From the NCBI GenBank assembly GCA_963828715.1, contig CAWHFX010000020.1, positions 434,001 through 498,000 of the forward strand: a DNA stretch of 64,000 nt, given 5' to 3'. Both the position numbers and the translations under genes were made by a program. The DNA comes from JAQGMV01 sp963828715. GTDB lineage: Bacteria; Pseudomonadota; Gammaproteobacteria; Burkholderiales; SG8-41. Position 1 is the first letter of the stretch. Every line of letters begins with the position of its first letter. Below the pieces are notes generated by a model. That model saw only the letters and a program-made list of their open reading frames with translations, made no database searches and was not told the origin of the DNA. Below are positions 1 through 8,850 of the stretch, one piece after another.

Positions 1-706
1 GCGGCGCTCGACGACGCGGCAGCGCAGATCGCCTCCGCGCGGCGTGCTCGCGGCGCGCCGCAGCTCGTCGTGATCGAAATGAGCACCTTGCCCATTGCCG
101 ACAAGGAACGCGCGCGTGCGCAGGTCGAACGCGCGGGCGGAGTACCTGCTCGATTGTCCGGTCAGTGGAACCGCGGTTCGCATGAAGGAAGGGGCGTGGA
201 CCCTCTTCGTAAGCGGTGACGCCGCAGCGGCGAAGCGCGTGGCCCCGGTCCTCCAGGTCTTCACACGCAACTCGCCTTATGTCGGTCCATTCGGAAACGG
301 CACGCGGATGAAGTTCGTCGCGAATCACCTCGTGGCGATCTACAACGTCGCGGTGGCGGAATCCATCACCTTTTCCCGCAAGATGGGCCTCGACGCGCAG
401 CAGGTCTGGGAGCTGTTCGCTGCGAGCCCGATCGTCGGCAACGGCATCTTCCGGCTACGCGGCAAGTTCATGGTCGATGGCACCTACCTGCCGGCCACGA
501 TGAAGGTCGAGGTCTGGCAGAAGGACATGCAGGTGATCGGAGACATGGCGCGCGCCGTGGGCGCACCGACGCCGCTATTCAGCGCGTGCGCGCCGGTTTA
601 CAACGCGGCGATGGCACAGGGCCTGTCGCAGCACGATACGGCTTCAGTCGCGCAGGTGCTCGGGGAAATGGCGCGCGTGCCGGTGCGCAGCAGGCGCAGG
701 GGCTAG
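1..706 (+). CDS. 3-hydroxyisobutyrate/6-phosphogluconate dehydrogenase-like oxidoreductase, 5'-partial, one frameshift
   Basis: The window opens inside this gene. Frame 1 from the first base gives the end of a Rossmann domain (VVIEMSTLPIADK starting at base 67). From about base 140 the family sequence continues one frame over as EYLLDCPVSGT (bases 140-172), the substrate-binding motif. The family's catalytic lysine is visible in GTRMKFVANHL, at bases 311-313. The helical C-terminal dimerisation domain follows and ends in a basic tail. Members oxidise beta-hydroxy acids with NAD(P). An extra base within the G-rich run around 137-141 explains the break. A paralogue lies at the other end of the window (62272-63156). 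The family call is firm; the substrate is unknown. Confidence 0.75.
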
Positions 707-1455
707 CTGCAAGGCTGGTGCGCGGCGGGTTTCACGGGACGGACGAGCATGCCGCCCCCTTCCTCGTGCGAGCTTTCCATGGCCGGCGCGGCCCGCCCCA
801 TCAGCGCCGCACGGTCGAGCACGACGAGCTTGCGTTTGTAACGGCGCACCATGCCATGCTTCAGCATGTCTTTCACGACGCGGCTGACCATCTCCCGCGA
901 GGCGCCGACCATGGCAGCGATCAGTTCGGAGCCAGGCTCGACCATCCACTGGCCGTTCACGTCCCTTGCGTAGTCCACCAGCACGCGCGCGACGCGGCTG
1001 TAGACATCGAGCAGAGCGAGGTTTGCGACCGTCCGATGCGCATTCGCAAGCCGGCCGGCCAGCGTGCGCACCATGAACAATGCGGCGGCAGGATTGCGCT
1101 GCAGCCACTCCATCAGAAGCGTACGCGGGACCCACAGCACCTCACAGGACTCGTAGGCGCGCACATCCTCCACGCGGGGCGCGGCCTGGAGCAGCCCGGT
1201 TTCCCCGAAAAAGTCGTTCGGCCCGCGGATGGCGACGATGACCTCGCGTCCCTGGCCGTTGGCGAGCAGTACATGTACGCGTCCCGACAGGATGAAATAG
1301 AGGGCGTCCGCGGGGTCGCCCGCGCGCAGAATGGTCGCACGCGCCGGATACTTCCGGTGCTGAACCACCTTGAGGACTTCGGTGAGCTCGTCCTCGGAAA
1401 GCGCTGCGAAAAACGGGAGATTTCTCACCGTACAAGGCTTGCACTGAAGGCGCAT
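703..1455 (-). CDS. Crp/Fnr-family transcriptional regulator
   Basis: A 250-residue protein with a cyclic-nucleotide-binding beta-roll at about residues 12-115 (FFGETGLLQ near 82-90 resembles the cNMP pocket loop). A dimerisation helix follows, then a winged helix-turn-helix at about 178-202 (AAMVGASREMVSRVVKDM). I chose the ATG at 1455, because 25 further in-frame residues upstream do not look like family sequence. It has two N-terminal cysteines (C5, C8) but not the four-cysteine set of a true FNR, so it is more likely a ligand-responsive or orphan Crp-type regulator. Its stop overlaps the end of the converging dehydrogenase gene by 4 bases. A perfect palindrome lies 72 bases upstream of the start. 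Confidence 0.85.
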   Translation of the reverse strand: MRLQCKPCTVRNLPFFAALSEDELTEVLKVVQHRKYPARATILRAGDPADALYFILSGRVHVLLANGQGREVIVAIRGPNDFFGETGLLQAAPRVEDVRAYESCEVLWVPRTLLMEWLQRNPAAALFMVRTLAGRLANAHRTVANLALLDVYSRVARVLVDYARDVNGQWMVEPGSELIAAMVGASREMVSRVVKDMLKHGMVRRYKRKLVVLDRAALMGRAAPAMESSHEEGGGMLVRPVKPAAHQPCS

Positions 1456-2067
1456 CGTATGCTGCTCGTTGAAAGACGTGCAGCGAAAGTAGATGACCGA
1501 AGGCCATCGACTCGGTGATAAATGGCGCAAATTTGCAAAATTTCTCCTTCCAGCGACCCGTCAGACCCGGGTGCGGGGCGTGAATACCCCTCTGCCGGCA
1601 TTTACGCCTGGATTTTCGGTTGCCCGTAAACGGATCCGGCGACCGCCGCATGGCAGACTCCGGGCATCCCGTTCACCGGAACCGCGCTGACCTCTATGTC
1701 GGGTGGATGCACAGCGGACAATGCGTTCGTCACGGCACTTTCGTGCCGTTTTACGATCGCGGGGCCCCCGTTTCCAAAAACCGGCCGAACGATATTCGAG
1801 CGTCATCTCGTCTTTGGAGACGCGGTGTGGAGCAAACTCTGGATGCGCCTGTTCGCTCACGCTGATTGCGTGACTCGAATCTTATACGTGTGTTATAGGC
1901 TCAGACAAGCCGCCGGAGTCAGCCTTAACGCGTACGACTGGGGAGGGGGCACCGAGCGCTGCCCCTTTACGGTTCGGCCCGCGCGACCCCGGGCCACGAT
2001 CGGCAACTTCGGGCCACACAATGTCTTCACAACGTCGCGCTCCTGTACTCGTGAGCAGGGTTTGACC
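1456..2067. other. Long intergenic region between divergent regulator and guaC
   Basis: This region of 612 bases has no convincing gene. Open frames run through it, including one in frame with guaC, but their translations show no family sequence and no ribosome site. It contains the palindrome GCAAATTTGC at 1527-1536, close to the Crp/Fnr-type gene, and presumably the promoters of both divergent genes. I could not fix a promoter for guaC. Confidence 0.5.
1527..1536 (-). promoter_or_regulatory. Palindrome upstream of the Crp/Fnr-type regulator
   Basis: GCAAATTTGC is a perfect 10-base palindrome inside an AT-rich patch that stands out from the GC-rich surroundings, 72 bases upstream of the regulator's start. 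It may be an operator or part of a promoter region; no protein can be assigned. Confidence 0.3.
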
Positions 2068-3108
2068 ATGCATATCGAACGGGAAATCAAGCTGGACTTT
2101 GCGGATGTTCTGATTCGGCCCAAGCGTTCCGCGCTTCCGTCCCGGGCCGAAGTCGATATCCACCGTGAGTTCAGGTTCAAGCACTCGCGACACAAGTACC
2201 ACGGCATCCCGATCGTGGCGGCCAACATGGACACGGTCGGCACCTTCGATATGGCGCGGGCGCTGTCGCCATTCGGCTTGTCGGTGGCGTTGCACAAGCA
2301 TTACACGGAGCCGGAACTGGTTGCCTTCTTTCGATCGCTCGAAAAGAAGTCATCGGTTTTCTACTCCATGGGAATCACACGCGGCGACGAGGACAAGTTC
2401 GAGCGCGTGGTGGAACAGGCCGGCGACGCGGTGCAATACGTCTGCATCGACGTGGCGAACGGCTACACGGAGGCGTTCGTGCGATTCGTCGAGAAGCTGC
2501 GGCAGACGCATCCGGGCCTGACCATCATGGCGGGTAACGTCGTGACCGGCGAAATGACCGAGGAGCTGATTCTGAGTGGCGCCGATATCGTGAAAGTCGG
2601 CATCGGCCCCGGCTCGGTCTGCACGACCCGCAGCATGACGGGCGTCGGCTATCCGCAACTCTCCGCCGTGATCGAGTGTGCCGACGCTGCGCACGGGCTG
2701 GACGGACGTATCTGCGCGGACGGCGGTTGTGCGGCCCCGGGCGATATCGCGAAGGCGTTCGGCGGCGGCGCTGATTTCGTGATGCTCGGAGGCATGCTCG
2801 CCGGCCACGATGAATGTGCGGGCGAAGTGGTCGAGCGCGACGGCAGGCGCTACAAACGCTTCTATGGCATGAGCTCGCGGGCGGCGATGGAGAAATACGC
2901 CGGCGGCGTCGCCGAGTATCGCGCGTCCGAGGGACGGGAGGTCCTCGTGGAATTGCGCGGCCCGGTCGCGAACACGGTGCAGGACATACTCGGCGGCGTT
3001 CGTTCCGCCTGCACTTACGTCGGAGCCCGCCAGTTGCGGGAGCTCACGAAGCGCACGACCTTCGTGCGCATCGCCTCACGTGGAGGCAGTGCGCTTTTTG
3101 ACGGGTAG
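2068..3108 (+). CDS. guaC: GMP reductase
   Basis: The 346-residue product matches the usual length of GuaC, which reduces GMP to IMP plus ammonia with NADPH in purine salvage. The TIM-barrel shows the active-site loop GIGPGSVCTTRSMTGVG with the catalytic cysteine at about residue 185. It also has the phosphate-binding stretch DGRICADGGCAAPGDIAKAF and the flap region FYGMSSRAAMEKYAGG. I chose the ATG at 2068 because the translation starts matching the family there (MHIEREIKLDFADVLIRPKRS); upstream in-frame sequence does not. It is monocistronic by context and overlaps the end of the convergent TetR gene by about 33 bases. IMP dehydrogenase is unlikely, because there is no CBS insert and the N-terminus is of GuaC type. 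Confidence 0.95.
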   Translation: MHIEREIKLDFADVLIRPKRSALPSRAEVDIHREFRFKHSRHKYHGIPIVAANMDTVGTFDMARALSPFGLSVALHKHYTEPELVAFFRSLEKKSSVFYSMGITRGDEDKFERVVEQAGDAVQYVCIDVANGYTEAFVRFVEKLRQTHPGLTIMAGNVVTGEMTEELILSGADIVKVGIGPGSVCTTRSMTGVGYPQLSAVIECADAAHGLDGRICADGGCAAPGDIAKAFGGGADFVMLGGMLAGHDECAGEVVERDGRRYKRFYGMSSRAAMEKYAGGVAEYRASEGREVLVELRGPVANTVQDILGGVRSACTYVGARQLRELTKRTTFVRIASRGGSALFDG

Positions 3109-3744
3109 GGGAGCAGTTCTTCTGCGCCGCGTTGCCTGCACCGGCTTCGAGCCATGCGCGGCGACCTGTAAATCCGCGAGGAGATACTCCGCTACCGCGC
3201 GGAATCGGCGGTCGTCCTTATACGAGCGCGCAATCAGCATCGCGCCTTCCAGTGCACCCACGAACACACGCGCGCGCTCGTTAGGCGGCGCCTCGCCGAA
3301 GTACAGCTCGCCCGCATTGCGACCCTCTTGCATCACACCGCTCAGCCATACCTCGTTGGCGTCGAAGAAGCGCCGCAGCTCTATCTGCATCTGCTCGGGG
3401 AGGGTCGCGTACTCGGCGGCGAACATCCCGCACAGGCACATGCGATCGTTCCGCATGACGTTGTCGTACAGCGCGACGTATCGCTTGAGCTTCTCTCGTG
3501 CCGATTGAGACTGCGTGCTGATTTCATCGAGCGCCGCACCGAACACGACCTGATAGCGCACGATCAGCGCACGTCCGAGATCGGCCTTGGCCGGGAAGTG
3601 ATAATGCAGGCTCGCTTTCGTCACCGAAAGCTGCACTGCGATGTCTGCATAGCTGAAACCATTGAAGCCTCGCGTCTGGGCGAGTTGCTCCGCGATATCG
3701 AGAATGCGCTCGGCGGCGGGTGCACTACGGCTGGCGGCGGCCAA
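3076..3744 (-). CDS. TetR/AcrR-family transcriptional regulator
   Basis: A 222-residue regulator with an N-terminal TetR helix-turn-helix at about residues 12-58 (FSYADIAVQLSVTKASLHYHFPAKADLGRAL). An all-helical ligand-binding domain and a basic C-terminal tail follow. The start codon is TTG at 3744, preceded by the ribosome site AGAGGG. It is divergent from a cupin gene, and a near-perfect 16-base palindrome lies between them. The likely arrangement is a local repressor controlling itself and the cupin gene in response to an unknown ligand. That role is inference; the family call is firm. Confidence 0.9.
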   Translation of the reverse strand: MAAASRSAPAAERILDIAEQLAQTRGFNGFSYADIAVQLSVTKASLHYHFPAKADLGRALIVRYQVVFGAALDEISTQSQSAREKLKRYVALYDNVMRNDRMCLCGMFAAEYATLPEQMQIELRRFFDANEVWLSGVMQEGRNAGELYFGEAPPNERARVFVGALEGAMLIARSYKDDRRFRAVAEYLLADLQVAAHGSKPVQATRRRRTAPLPVKKRTAST

Positions 3745-3771
3745 AGAGATCCCTCTTTTGGGTGATAAGGC

Positions 3772-3800
3772 TTGTATTTTTACCTACTAGTAAGTATAAA
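3772..3800 (+). promoter_or_regulatory. Promoter of the cupin gene, overlapped by a TetR operator
   Basis: The -35 box TTGTAT (3772-3777) and -10 box TATAAA (3795-3800) are separated by 17 bases. The palindrome TACCTACTAGTAAGTA (3781-3796) fills the spacer and touches the -10. It matches its own reverse complement at 14 of 16 positions, the size and placement expected of a TetR-family operator. Binding there would block the cupin promoter and also lies 37 bases upstream of the regulator's start. Confidence 0.7.
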
Positions 3801-3884
3801 ATCAAACAGCCCCGCACGCTCACGGGCGGTCGCGGCGGCGGAGCCGAAGAACCTGCAGCCAGTTCATCATTCAGGGAGCACTGC

Positions 3885-4256
3885 ATGCACACTCACGAGC
3901 AAGCAACCGAGCACAAGACGTTTACACAGCCCGACGAGGTCCGTAATTTTCCCAATGGCCGAGCCGAGATCGTGCGCGTGGGCGGTGCCGAAGTCGGCCG
4001 CCTCGTGTTCCAGCCGGGTTGGCGCTGGTCCACGGACGTAAAACCGCTCGCGAAGACCTCGAGCTGCGAGGCCCCGCATTTCCAGTATCACGTCTCCGGG
4101 AAGCTCGCTATTCGGATGGACGACGGCACCGAACTCATTGCCGGACCCGGCGACATCACATCGCTTCCGCGTGGCCACGATGCGTGGGTGGTGGGCGACG
4201 AGCCGGTGGTGGTGGTCGACTGGTATGGCGCCAGCAACTACGCCAAACGCGCATAA
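3885..4256 (+). CDS. Small single-domain cupin protein
   Basis: A 123-residue protein with one cupin barrel. FQPGWRWSTDVKPLA leads into the first strand set, HFQYHVSGKLAIRMDDGTE carries the conserved His and GxL turn, and GPGDITSLPRGHDAWVVGDEPVVVVDW is the second motif. The ATG at 3885 follows the ribosome site AGGGAG and agrees with the mapped promoter. Family members bind small molecules or metals; no catalytic activity can be read from the sequence. It is probably the main target of the divergent TetR regulator, so it may help sense or detoxify that regulator's ligand. Confidence 0.8.
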   Translation: MHTHEQATEHKTFTQPDEVRNFPNGRAEIVRVGGAEVGRLVFQPGWRWSTDVKPLAKTSSCEAPHFQYHVSGKLAIRMDDGTELIAGPGDITSLPRGHDAWVVGDEPVVVVDWYGASNYAKRA

Positions 4257-4290
4257 TGAAATCCTCGATGATCATCATTCCGGAGGGCAC

Positions 4291-4485
4291 ATGGCACGCA
4301 GATACATCGATTGCCGCGAATACCCGAGCGAGAGCAAGTGCACGGTGGCGTTGAGCGCCGACAGCGACGACGAGTTGCTCGAGGCGGCCGTCCAGCACGC
4401 GGTCAAGGTGCACGGGCATGCGGATTCGGCCGATTTCAGGCAGCAGCTTCGGCAATTGTTCAAGGACGGCGCGCCTCCGGTATAG
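4291..4485 (+). CDS. DUF1059 small protein
   Basis: A 64-residue protein starting at an ATG just after the ribosome site GGAGGG. The sequence (ARRYIDCREYPSESKCTVALSADSDDELLEAAVQHAVKVHGH) matches the DUF1059 pattern: an N-terminal Cys pair, an acidic helix and a conserved HA-x2-HG-like stretch. The function of the family is unknown; the cysteines and histidines would suit metal binding. It follows the cupin gene after 34 bases on the same strand and is probably co-transcribed with it. Confidence 0.75.
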   Translation: MARRYIDCREYPSESKCTVALSADSDDELLEAAVQHAVKVHGHADSADFRQQLRQLFKDGAPPV

Positions 4486-4632
4486 CTTCGAGGGCTGACG
4501 GCGCGATCGCGTAGCGGGCCCCGTGGCCTGAGCCGGCAACGGGCGACACCGCTGCTTTATCCGAATGCGTTTATTGCTAACATCAGGCCGCTGAACAGCA
4601 AACGTAACAACGCGGCCGAGGAGCGATAACGC

Positions 4633-6081
4633 ATGCAAGACCTGCTTTTTCACGACGGCACCGTCGTGACGATGAACGCTGGACGATCCATTCTCGAGCG
4701 CACCTCGGTTGCCGTGCGCGATGGGTGCATCGTCGAAGTGGGGCCGGCCAAAGAACTGCGTGACAAGTACGGCAGCGCCCGCATCATCGATTGCGAACGC
4801 AAAGCGATACTGCCGGGTCTCGTGGACCTGCACGGTTATCTCGGCGGCAGCCTGCTCAAGTCGATCGGACAAAACCTCGACGGTGGCAAGCGCCGCACGA
4901 TGCTGGAGGATCTGCTGCCGGCCTTTACCGACGAGGAATGGTGGGCTGCCGACGCTCAGTTGAATGCGCTCGAGCGCCTCAAGATGGGCACCACGTGCAT
5001 GTTCTCGATGATGGGCGGCAACGGCACGCGTACCGATGACGTGGTGTTCACGCAGGCTGCGGCACGCGAACTGAACCGCATCGGCTTGCGTACGCGGATC
5101 GGCCTCGGCCCCGCACGCCCACCCTGGCCACGCCGCTTTGCATACTGGTCGAACGCCGTGCGATCCGAACGCAGGGTGAGCTTCGAGGAGGTGATCGGAA
5201 ATTGCGAGCGCCTGCTCTCGGATTATCAGAAGAATCCGGACGGCATCGTCGACTACGGCGTTGCGCTCTCGCGTATCGGCAACCGCAACGAGCACGATCC
5301 CGTCTGGTCGGAAGAGCGCGAGAGCTGGATCTACAGGCAGGCGGAAGCGATCAGGCATCTGCAGAGCCGATATCACGTCACTTTCTGGACCCACATGTAT
5401 GGCAATGCCGTCGAATTTGCCTACGATCAGAAGCTCGGATTGCTGGGACCTGACACGGTGCTTTCGCATTGCACCGGCATTTCCGATCGCGCTATCCAGA
5501 TCATGCGCGAAACAGGCGCGCACGCCGCACATCATCCGCGCGCGGGGCGCATCTACACCTATCCAGGGCGCGCGCCGGTTCCGGAGCTGATCGAAGCCGG
5601 CGTGAACGTCGCGCTCGGGTCAGACTCGCCTTCAACGCATAACTGCGACCTCTTCCTCGACATGAAGGCGGCGATCGATCAGCAGCGTATCCACTTCAAG
5701 GATCCCTCCGTTCTGCCGCCGGGCAAAGTGCTCGAGATGGCGACGATCGACGGTTACAAGTCACTCGGGCTCGACCGGGAGCTGGGCTCGATCGAGCCCG
5801 GCAAGCAGGCCGACATGATTACCGTCAACCTTTTTCAGCCCCATCTCTATCCGCTCGACATGCTGGTCTACCGGCTCGTCTACAACGCGACGGGCAGCGA
5901 CGTCGCCGACGTTTCTGTCGGCGGCCGGCTCGTGATGGAAAACCGCAAGCTACTGACCGTCGATGAAGCACAAACGCTCGCATCCGTTCAGTGGGTGTAC
6001 AACCGCTTCGTCGACCGCGCGCAACTGGGCGGACTCAGAGACAACCCGAAGGGCTTCTGGGGCGCGGCGCGGTCGGAGTGA
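4633..6081 (+). CDS. Amidohydrolase-family protein with altered metal site
   Basis: A 482-residue member of the amidohydrolase superfamily (ATZ/TRZ and SsnA-like branch, usually Zn-dependent deaminases or chlorohydrolases). The N-terminal beta sandwich leads to PGLVDLHGYLGG, where the first metal ligand H67 is present but the second His of HxH is Tyr69. The other metal positions are seen: H254 (FWTHMYGN), H279 (LSHCTGIS) and D331 (ALGSDSPS). The usual catalytic Glu three residues after H254 is also absent. The substrate is unknown and catalysis may be altered. It starts at ATG 4633 with GAGGAGCG upstream, and stands alone on this strand before a convergent gene. Confidence 0.85.
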   Translation: MQDLLFHDGTVVTMNAGRSILERTSVAVRDGCIVEVGPAKELRDKYGSARIIDCERKAILPGLVDLHGYLGGSLLKSIGQNLDGGKRRTMLEDLLPAFTDEEWWAADAQLNALERLKMGTTCMFSMMGGNGTRTDDVVFTQAAARELNRIGLRTRIGLGPARPPWPRRFAYWSNAVRSERRVSFEEVIGNCERLLSDYQKNPDGIVDYGVALSRIGNRNEHDPVWSEERESWIYRQAEAIRHLQSRYHVTFWTHMYGNAVEFAYDQKLGLLGPDTVLSHCTGISDRAIQIMRETGAHAAHHPRAGRIYTYPGRAPVPELIEAGVNVALGSDSPSTHNCDLFLDMKAAIDQQRIHFKDPSVLPPGKVLEMATIDGYKSLGLDRELGSIEPGKQADMITVNLFQPHLYPLDMLVYRLVYNATGSDVADVSVGGRLVMENRKLLTVDEAQTLASVQWVYNRFVDRAQLGGLRDNPKGFWGAARSE

Positions 6082-6105
6082 CGGTGAGATCGCTGAGAGT
6101 CCGGT

Positions 6106-7731
6106 CTAAGCCGTGCTGACGGCGCGTCCTTCCGAAACGGTTCGCCTGCCGCAGAGGCGACTCGATATCGCGGTGAGTGCCGCAGGGTCGAGTGGCTTGC
6201 GGCCATCCACTCTGATCACCGGCAGGTTCTCGCTGGCGAGCACCGGGTCTGCGGTCGCGATCTGATGCTCGAGCACTTCGAGACTCGCCTCGGACGGGTC
6301 GGTGCCCGCTTCGGCTCGGCTCAGGATCCGGCTGCGTAGCAACTGCCTCGGTGCTCTCACGTCGACCAGGACGATGGGCACGCGTATACGGGCGGCGAGC
6401 TCGACGAGCGCTCTGCGTTGAGCACGCATCAGAAACGCAGCATCGACAATGGCGGTGTGTCCCGCGGCCACCACGGCCCGCGCAGCATCCGTCAGCCGTG
6501 AATACGTGGCTTGCGTCGCGTCCTGACCATAGAGTCCCTCCGCTACCGGCGAACCCGTTTGTGCGGTCCAGGTGAGTCTCGCCAGGCGCTTGCGCTCGCG
6601 GTCAGAGCGAATCCGCACGCCGCCCAACTCCTGCGCAAGGGACAAGGCTATCGTGCTCTTGCCCGAGCCCGACAGCCCATGCATGAGAACGATCGCAGGC
6701 CGACCGAGCGACGTGCAGCGCCGCGCAAGCGCCAGGTACGTCCTGTAGAGCCTGATGAGGCGCACGCTTTCCTCGTGAGATACGTGCGCCTGGCGGGCGC
6801 GCATGAGGTGCACTTTCGCCCGCACCGTGGCGCGGTAAACCAGATAAAAGCGCAGCACGGTAAGGGACGAATACAGCCCCTTCTCGGCGAGATAGGTGTT
6901 CAGGAAGCGCCAGGCAAGCGCATCGGCGCCACGGTCCAGCAGATCCATGAACAGGAACGCGACGTCGCTCATTACATCGATCCAGCGCAGACCGGGGTTG
7001 AATTCGATGCAATCGAACGGGACCAGTTCTCCATCTATCAGAGCGATATTCCGGAGATGAAGGTCGCCGTGACACTCACGTGTCATCCCGGAGGCACGCC
7101 GGCCGCGAAAGTCGCTGTAATGCACGACGAATTCGCGCTCGGTCCAATCGCGAAGCCGCGCCAGCAGATGGCTGTCGCGCGACGCTCTCGAAAGCGACGC
7201 GATCTCCTCGAAGTTCTGGCAGGCGTCCTGCAGCACTGACGCACAGGTACCGAACGGAGCTCCCGCGGTCGCCGCTGGCAGTTCTTCGTGGAACGCGGCT
7301 ATTCGAAGCGCCAGTCGATCCAGCAGCGCCGGAGTAAGCCTTCCGTCGGTCAGCAGGCGGCTCGCAAGCGCTTCCTGCGGAAACCGGCGCATGCGCAGCG
7401 CGTAATCGAGAAGCGGGCCGGGCCCGTTGATACGCGGCGAGTCCGGAGAGCCATGGATTTCGACCACGTCCAGGTAGAGTTGCGGTGCGAGTCGCCGATT
7501 CAGCTTCAGTTCTTCGTCACAGAAATGATGGCGTCTCTCCAGGCTCGTGAAGTCGACGAAGCCGAGATCGACGGGCTTCTTGACCTTGTACGCGTAGGCG
7601 CCTGCGAGAAACACCCATGAGATGTGCGTCTCGAGCATCTCGATATGCTCCGCGGGGTGCGGATAGCAGTCGGGCCGGAGCAGGCCCTGGATCATCGCGC
7701 AAGAAGTCGAGGCGCGGAGTGAAACATTCAT
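6106..7731 (-). CDS. APH-like phosphotransferase fused to a P-loop kinase
   Basis: A two-domain protein of about 541 residues. The N-terminal half is an aminoglycoside-phosphotransferase-like kinase fold: YAYKVKKPVDLGF supplies the ATP-binding lysine, CHGDLHLRNI the catalytic loop near residue 221, and FDCIEFNP the metal-binding segment. The C-terminal half is an AAA_33-type P-loop kinase with Walker A GLSGSGKST near residue 352. This fusion is widespread and annotated as bifunctional APH/ATP-binding protein; its substrate is not established, so it should not be read as a resistance gene. The start is uncertain: ATGs at 7773, 7731 and 7695 all lack a good ribosome site. Homology begins just after 7731. 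Confidence 0.8.
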   Translation of the reverse strand: MNVSLRASTSCAMIQGLLRPDCYPHPAEHIEMLETHISWVFLAGAYAYKVKKPVDLGFVDFTSLERRHHFCDEELKLNRRLAPQLYLDVVEIHGSPDSPRINGPGPLLDYALRMRRFPQEALASRLLTDGRLTPALLDRLALRIAAFHEELPAATAGAPFGTCASVLQDACQNFEEIASLSRASRDSHLLARLRDWTEREFVVHYSDFRGRRASGMTRECHGDLHLRNIALIDGELVPFDCIEFNPGLRWIDVMSDVAFLFMDLLDRGADALAWRFLNTYLAEKGLYSSLTVLRFYLVYRATVRAKVHLMRARQAHVSHEESVRLIRLYRTYLALARRCTSLGRPAIVLMHGLSGSGKSTIALSLAQELGGVRIRSDRERKRLARLTWTAQTGSPVAEGLYGQDATQATYSRLTDAARAVVAAGHTAIVDAAFLMRAQRRALVELAARIRVPIVLVDVRAPRQLLRSRILSRAEAGTDPSEASLEVLEHQIATADPVLASENLPVIRVDGRKPLDPAALTAISSRLCGRRTVSEGRAVSTA

Positions 7732-7947
7732 TTTGCGGACGATGCCGTTTTCGTGCCGGGGCTGGACGCGCATGACCGCATCGAGGCGTCCACATCGTTA
7801 CGAGCACATTCTCAGGACACGCGCGGGTGCTCACCCTGATTTGCGTCACCGTGCATGCCGTGCCGGGCGGCGCGCCTGTGTCGCCGGGTCAGCGACCAGA
7901 CGCGCTCCCGTTACTGACAGGGATCAGGTGACATCGGGTGCTTCGGT

Positions 7948-8145
7948 TCAGGCACCGATGTCGTTCGAGCTCATGAAACCTCTGCGCTCGCCCCACTCCC
8001 GTGCGTGGGCGGTTGCAATCCGTATGCACTGATCTTCTCCATGTCCTTCCTCGAGCAGGGCGTTCGCGATGACGATCGCCTTCTCGCGCACGACGGGTGG
8101 AAGATTTTTCATGGAGACAGGATAGCGTTCGATGGTCCACGGCAT
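7948..8145 (-). CDS. Small ChaB-like/unknown protein
   Basis: A 65-residue protein with a strong ribosome site (CAGGAGG) ahead of its ATG. The sequence PVSMKNLPPVVREKAIVIANALLEEGHGEDQCIRIATAHAREW has the pattern of ChaB-like proteins, in which a short helical domain begins with LP-x2-VR. I am fairly confident that it is a real gene, less so of the family name; no function is known. It is divergent from the universal stress gene, and an FNR-like box lies 112 bases upstream. Confidence 0.7.
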   Translation of the reverse strand: MPWTIERYPVSMKNLPPVVREKAIVIANALLEEGHGEDQCIRIATAHAREWGERRGFMSSNDIGA

Positions 8146-8256
8146 GCGAGTGTCCTCCTGTCGTCGAGAAGTCGAGTAATCAGTCCGACCAATCGCTTGA
8201 CGCTGAGGCGGCCGACTTCTGAAGCGCAATCCTAGGATGAAGTGACTGACGCAACC

Positions 8257-8270
8257 CTGATATGGATCAC
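8257..8270 (+). promoter_or_regulatory. FNR-like box upstream of universal stress gene
   Basis: CTGAT-ATGG-ATCAC carries both TGAT and ATCA half-sites with the canonical 4-base spacer. It lies 107 bases upstream of the universal stress gene. A box centre at 8263.5 would place a class II start site near 8305. Confidence 0.6.
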
Positions 8271-8376
8271 TCGCGACTCTCCTGTCTACGCTCACGCCGG
8301 GGCTGACGCACGTCAGGGTGTGCGGCGACCATCGCTCTAAGATTGTCTTCGTAACGTTCAATCAGGAGCGATAACA

Positions 8377-8850
8377 ATGTACCGGCGAATACTCGTGCCC
8401 GTCGACGGCAGCGCCACTTCCAAGCTCGGCCTGCGGCATGCCCTGGGTCTCGCAAAGGACCAGCACGCTCGCATCCGTGTAATGAACGTGCTCGACGATC
8501 TTGCGCTTGCACCCATGCTCGACGGCTATCCGGTCGACATCACGATGCTGATCGACTCGATGAAGGCGAGCGGAGACAAAGCTCTGGACGAAGCGATCAG
8601 GCTGGCGCAGAAAGCCGGCGTCAATGCGGAGCGCGCGATGGTCGAAGGTCGCGGTCACCTGGTATCAGACACGATACTCGCAGACGCGAAGAAATTCCGG
8701 GCCGACGTCATCGTGATGGGTACGCACGGCCGGCGCGGCTTGAACCGCCTGCTGATGGGCAGCGATGCGGAGCGCGTGTTACGCGAATCGCACGTGCCCG
8801 TGCTGCTCATAAGCGCCAAGAACGCGAATCACAGGCGTGTGAAGGCGTAG
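8377..8850 (+). CDS. Universal stress protein, UspA family
   Basis: A 157-residue single Usp domain. YRRILVPVDGSATSKLGLRHAL forms the first strand and the Asp-containing loop. The C-terminal ATP-binding motif GTHGRRGLNRLLMGSDAERV fits G-x2-G-x9-GS, the hallmark of ATP-binding Usp proteins. The ribosome site AGGAGCG precedes ATG 8377. Such proteins act as ATP-dependent stress regulators in the cytoplasm, often induced on oxygen limitation. The FNR-like box upstream and the FNR-type gene 290 bases downstream fit that pattern. Confidence 0.93.
   Translation: MYRRILVPVDGSATSKLGLRHALGLAKDQHARIRVMNVLDDLALAPMLDGYPVDITMLIDSMKASGDKALDEAIRLAQKAGVNAERAMVEGRGHLVSDTILADAKKFRADVIVMGTHGRRGLNRLLMGSDAERVLRESHVPVLLISAKNANHRRVKA

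Noticed and set aside
4156..5535. 459-codon minus-strand open frame across the DUF1059 and amidohydrolase genes
   Set aside because: It runs antisense to an amidohydrolase with recognisable motifs and shows no domain or ribosome site.
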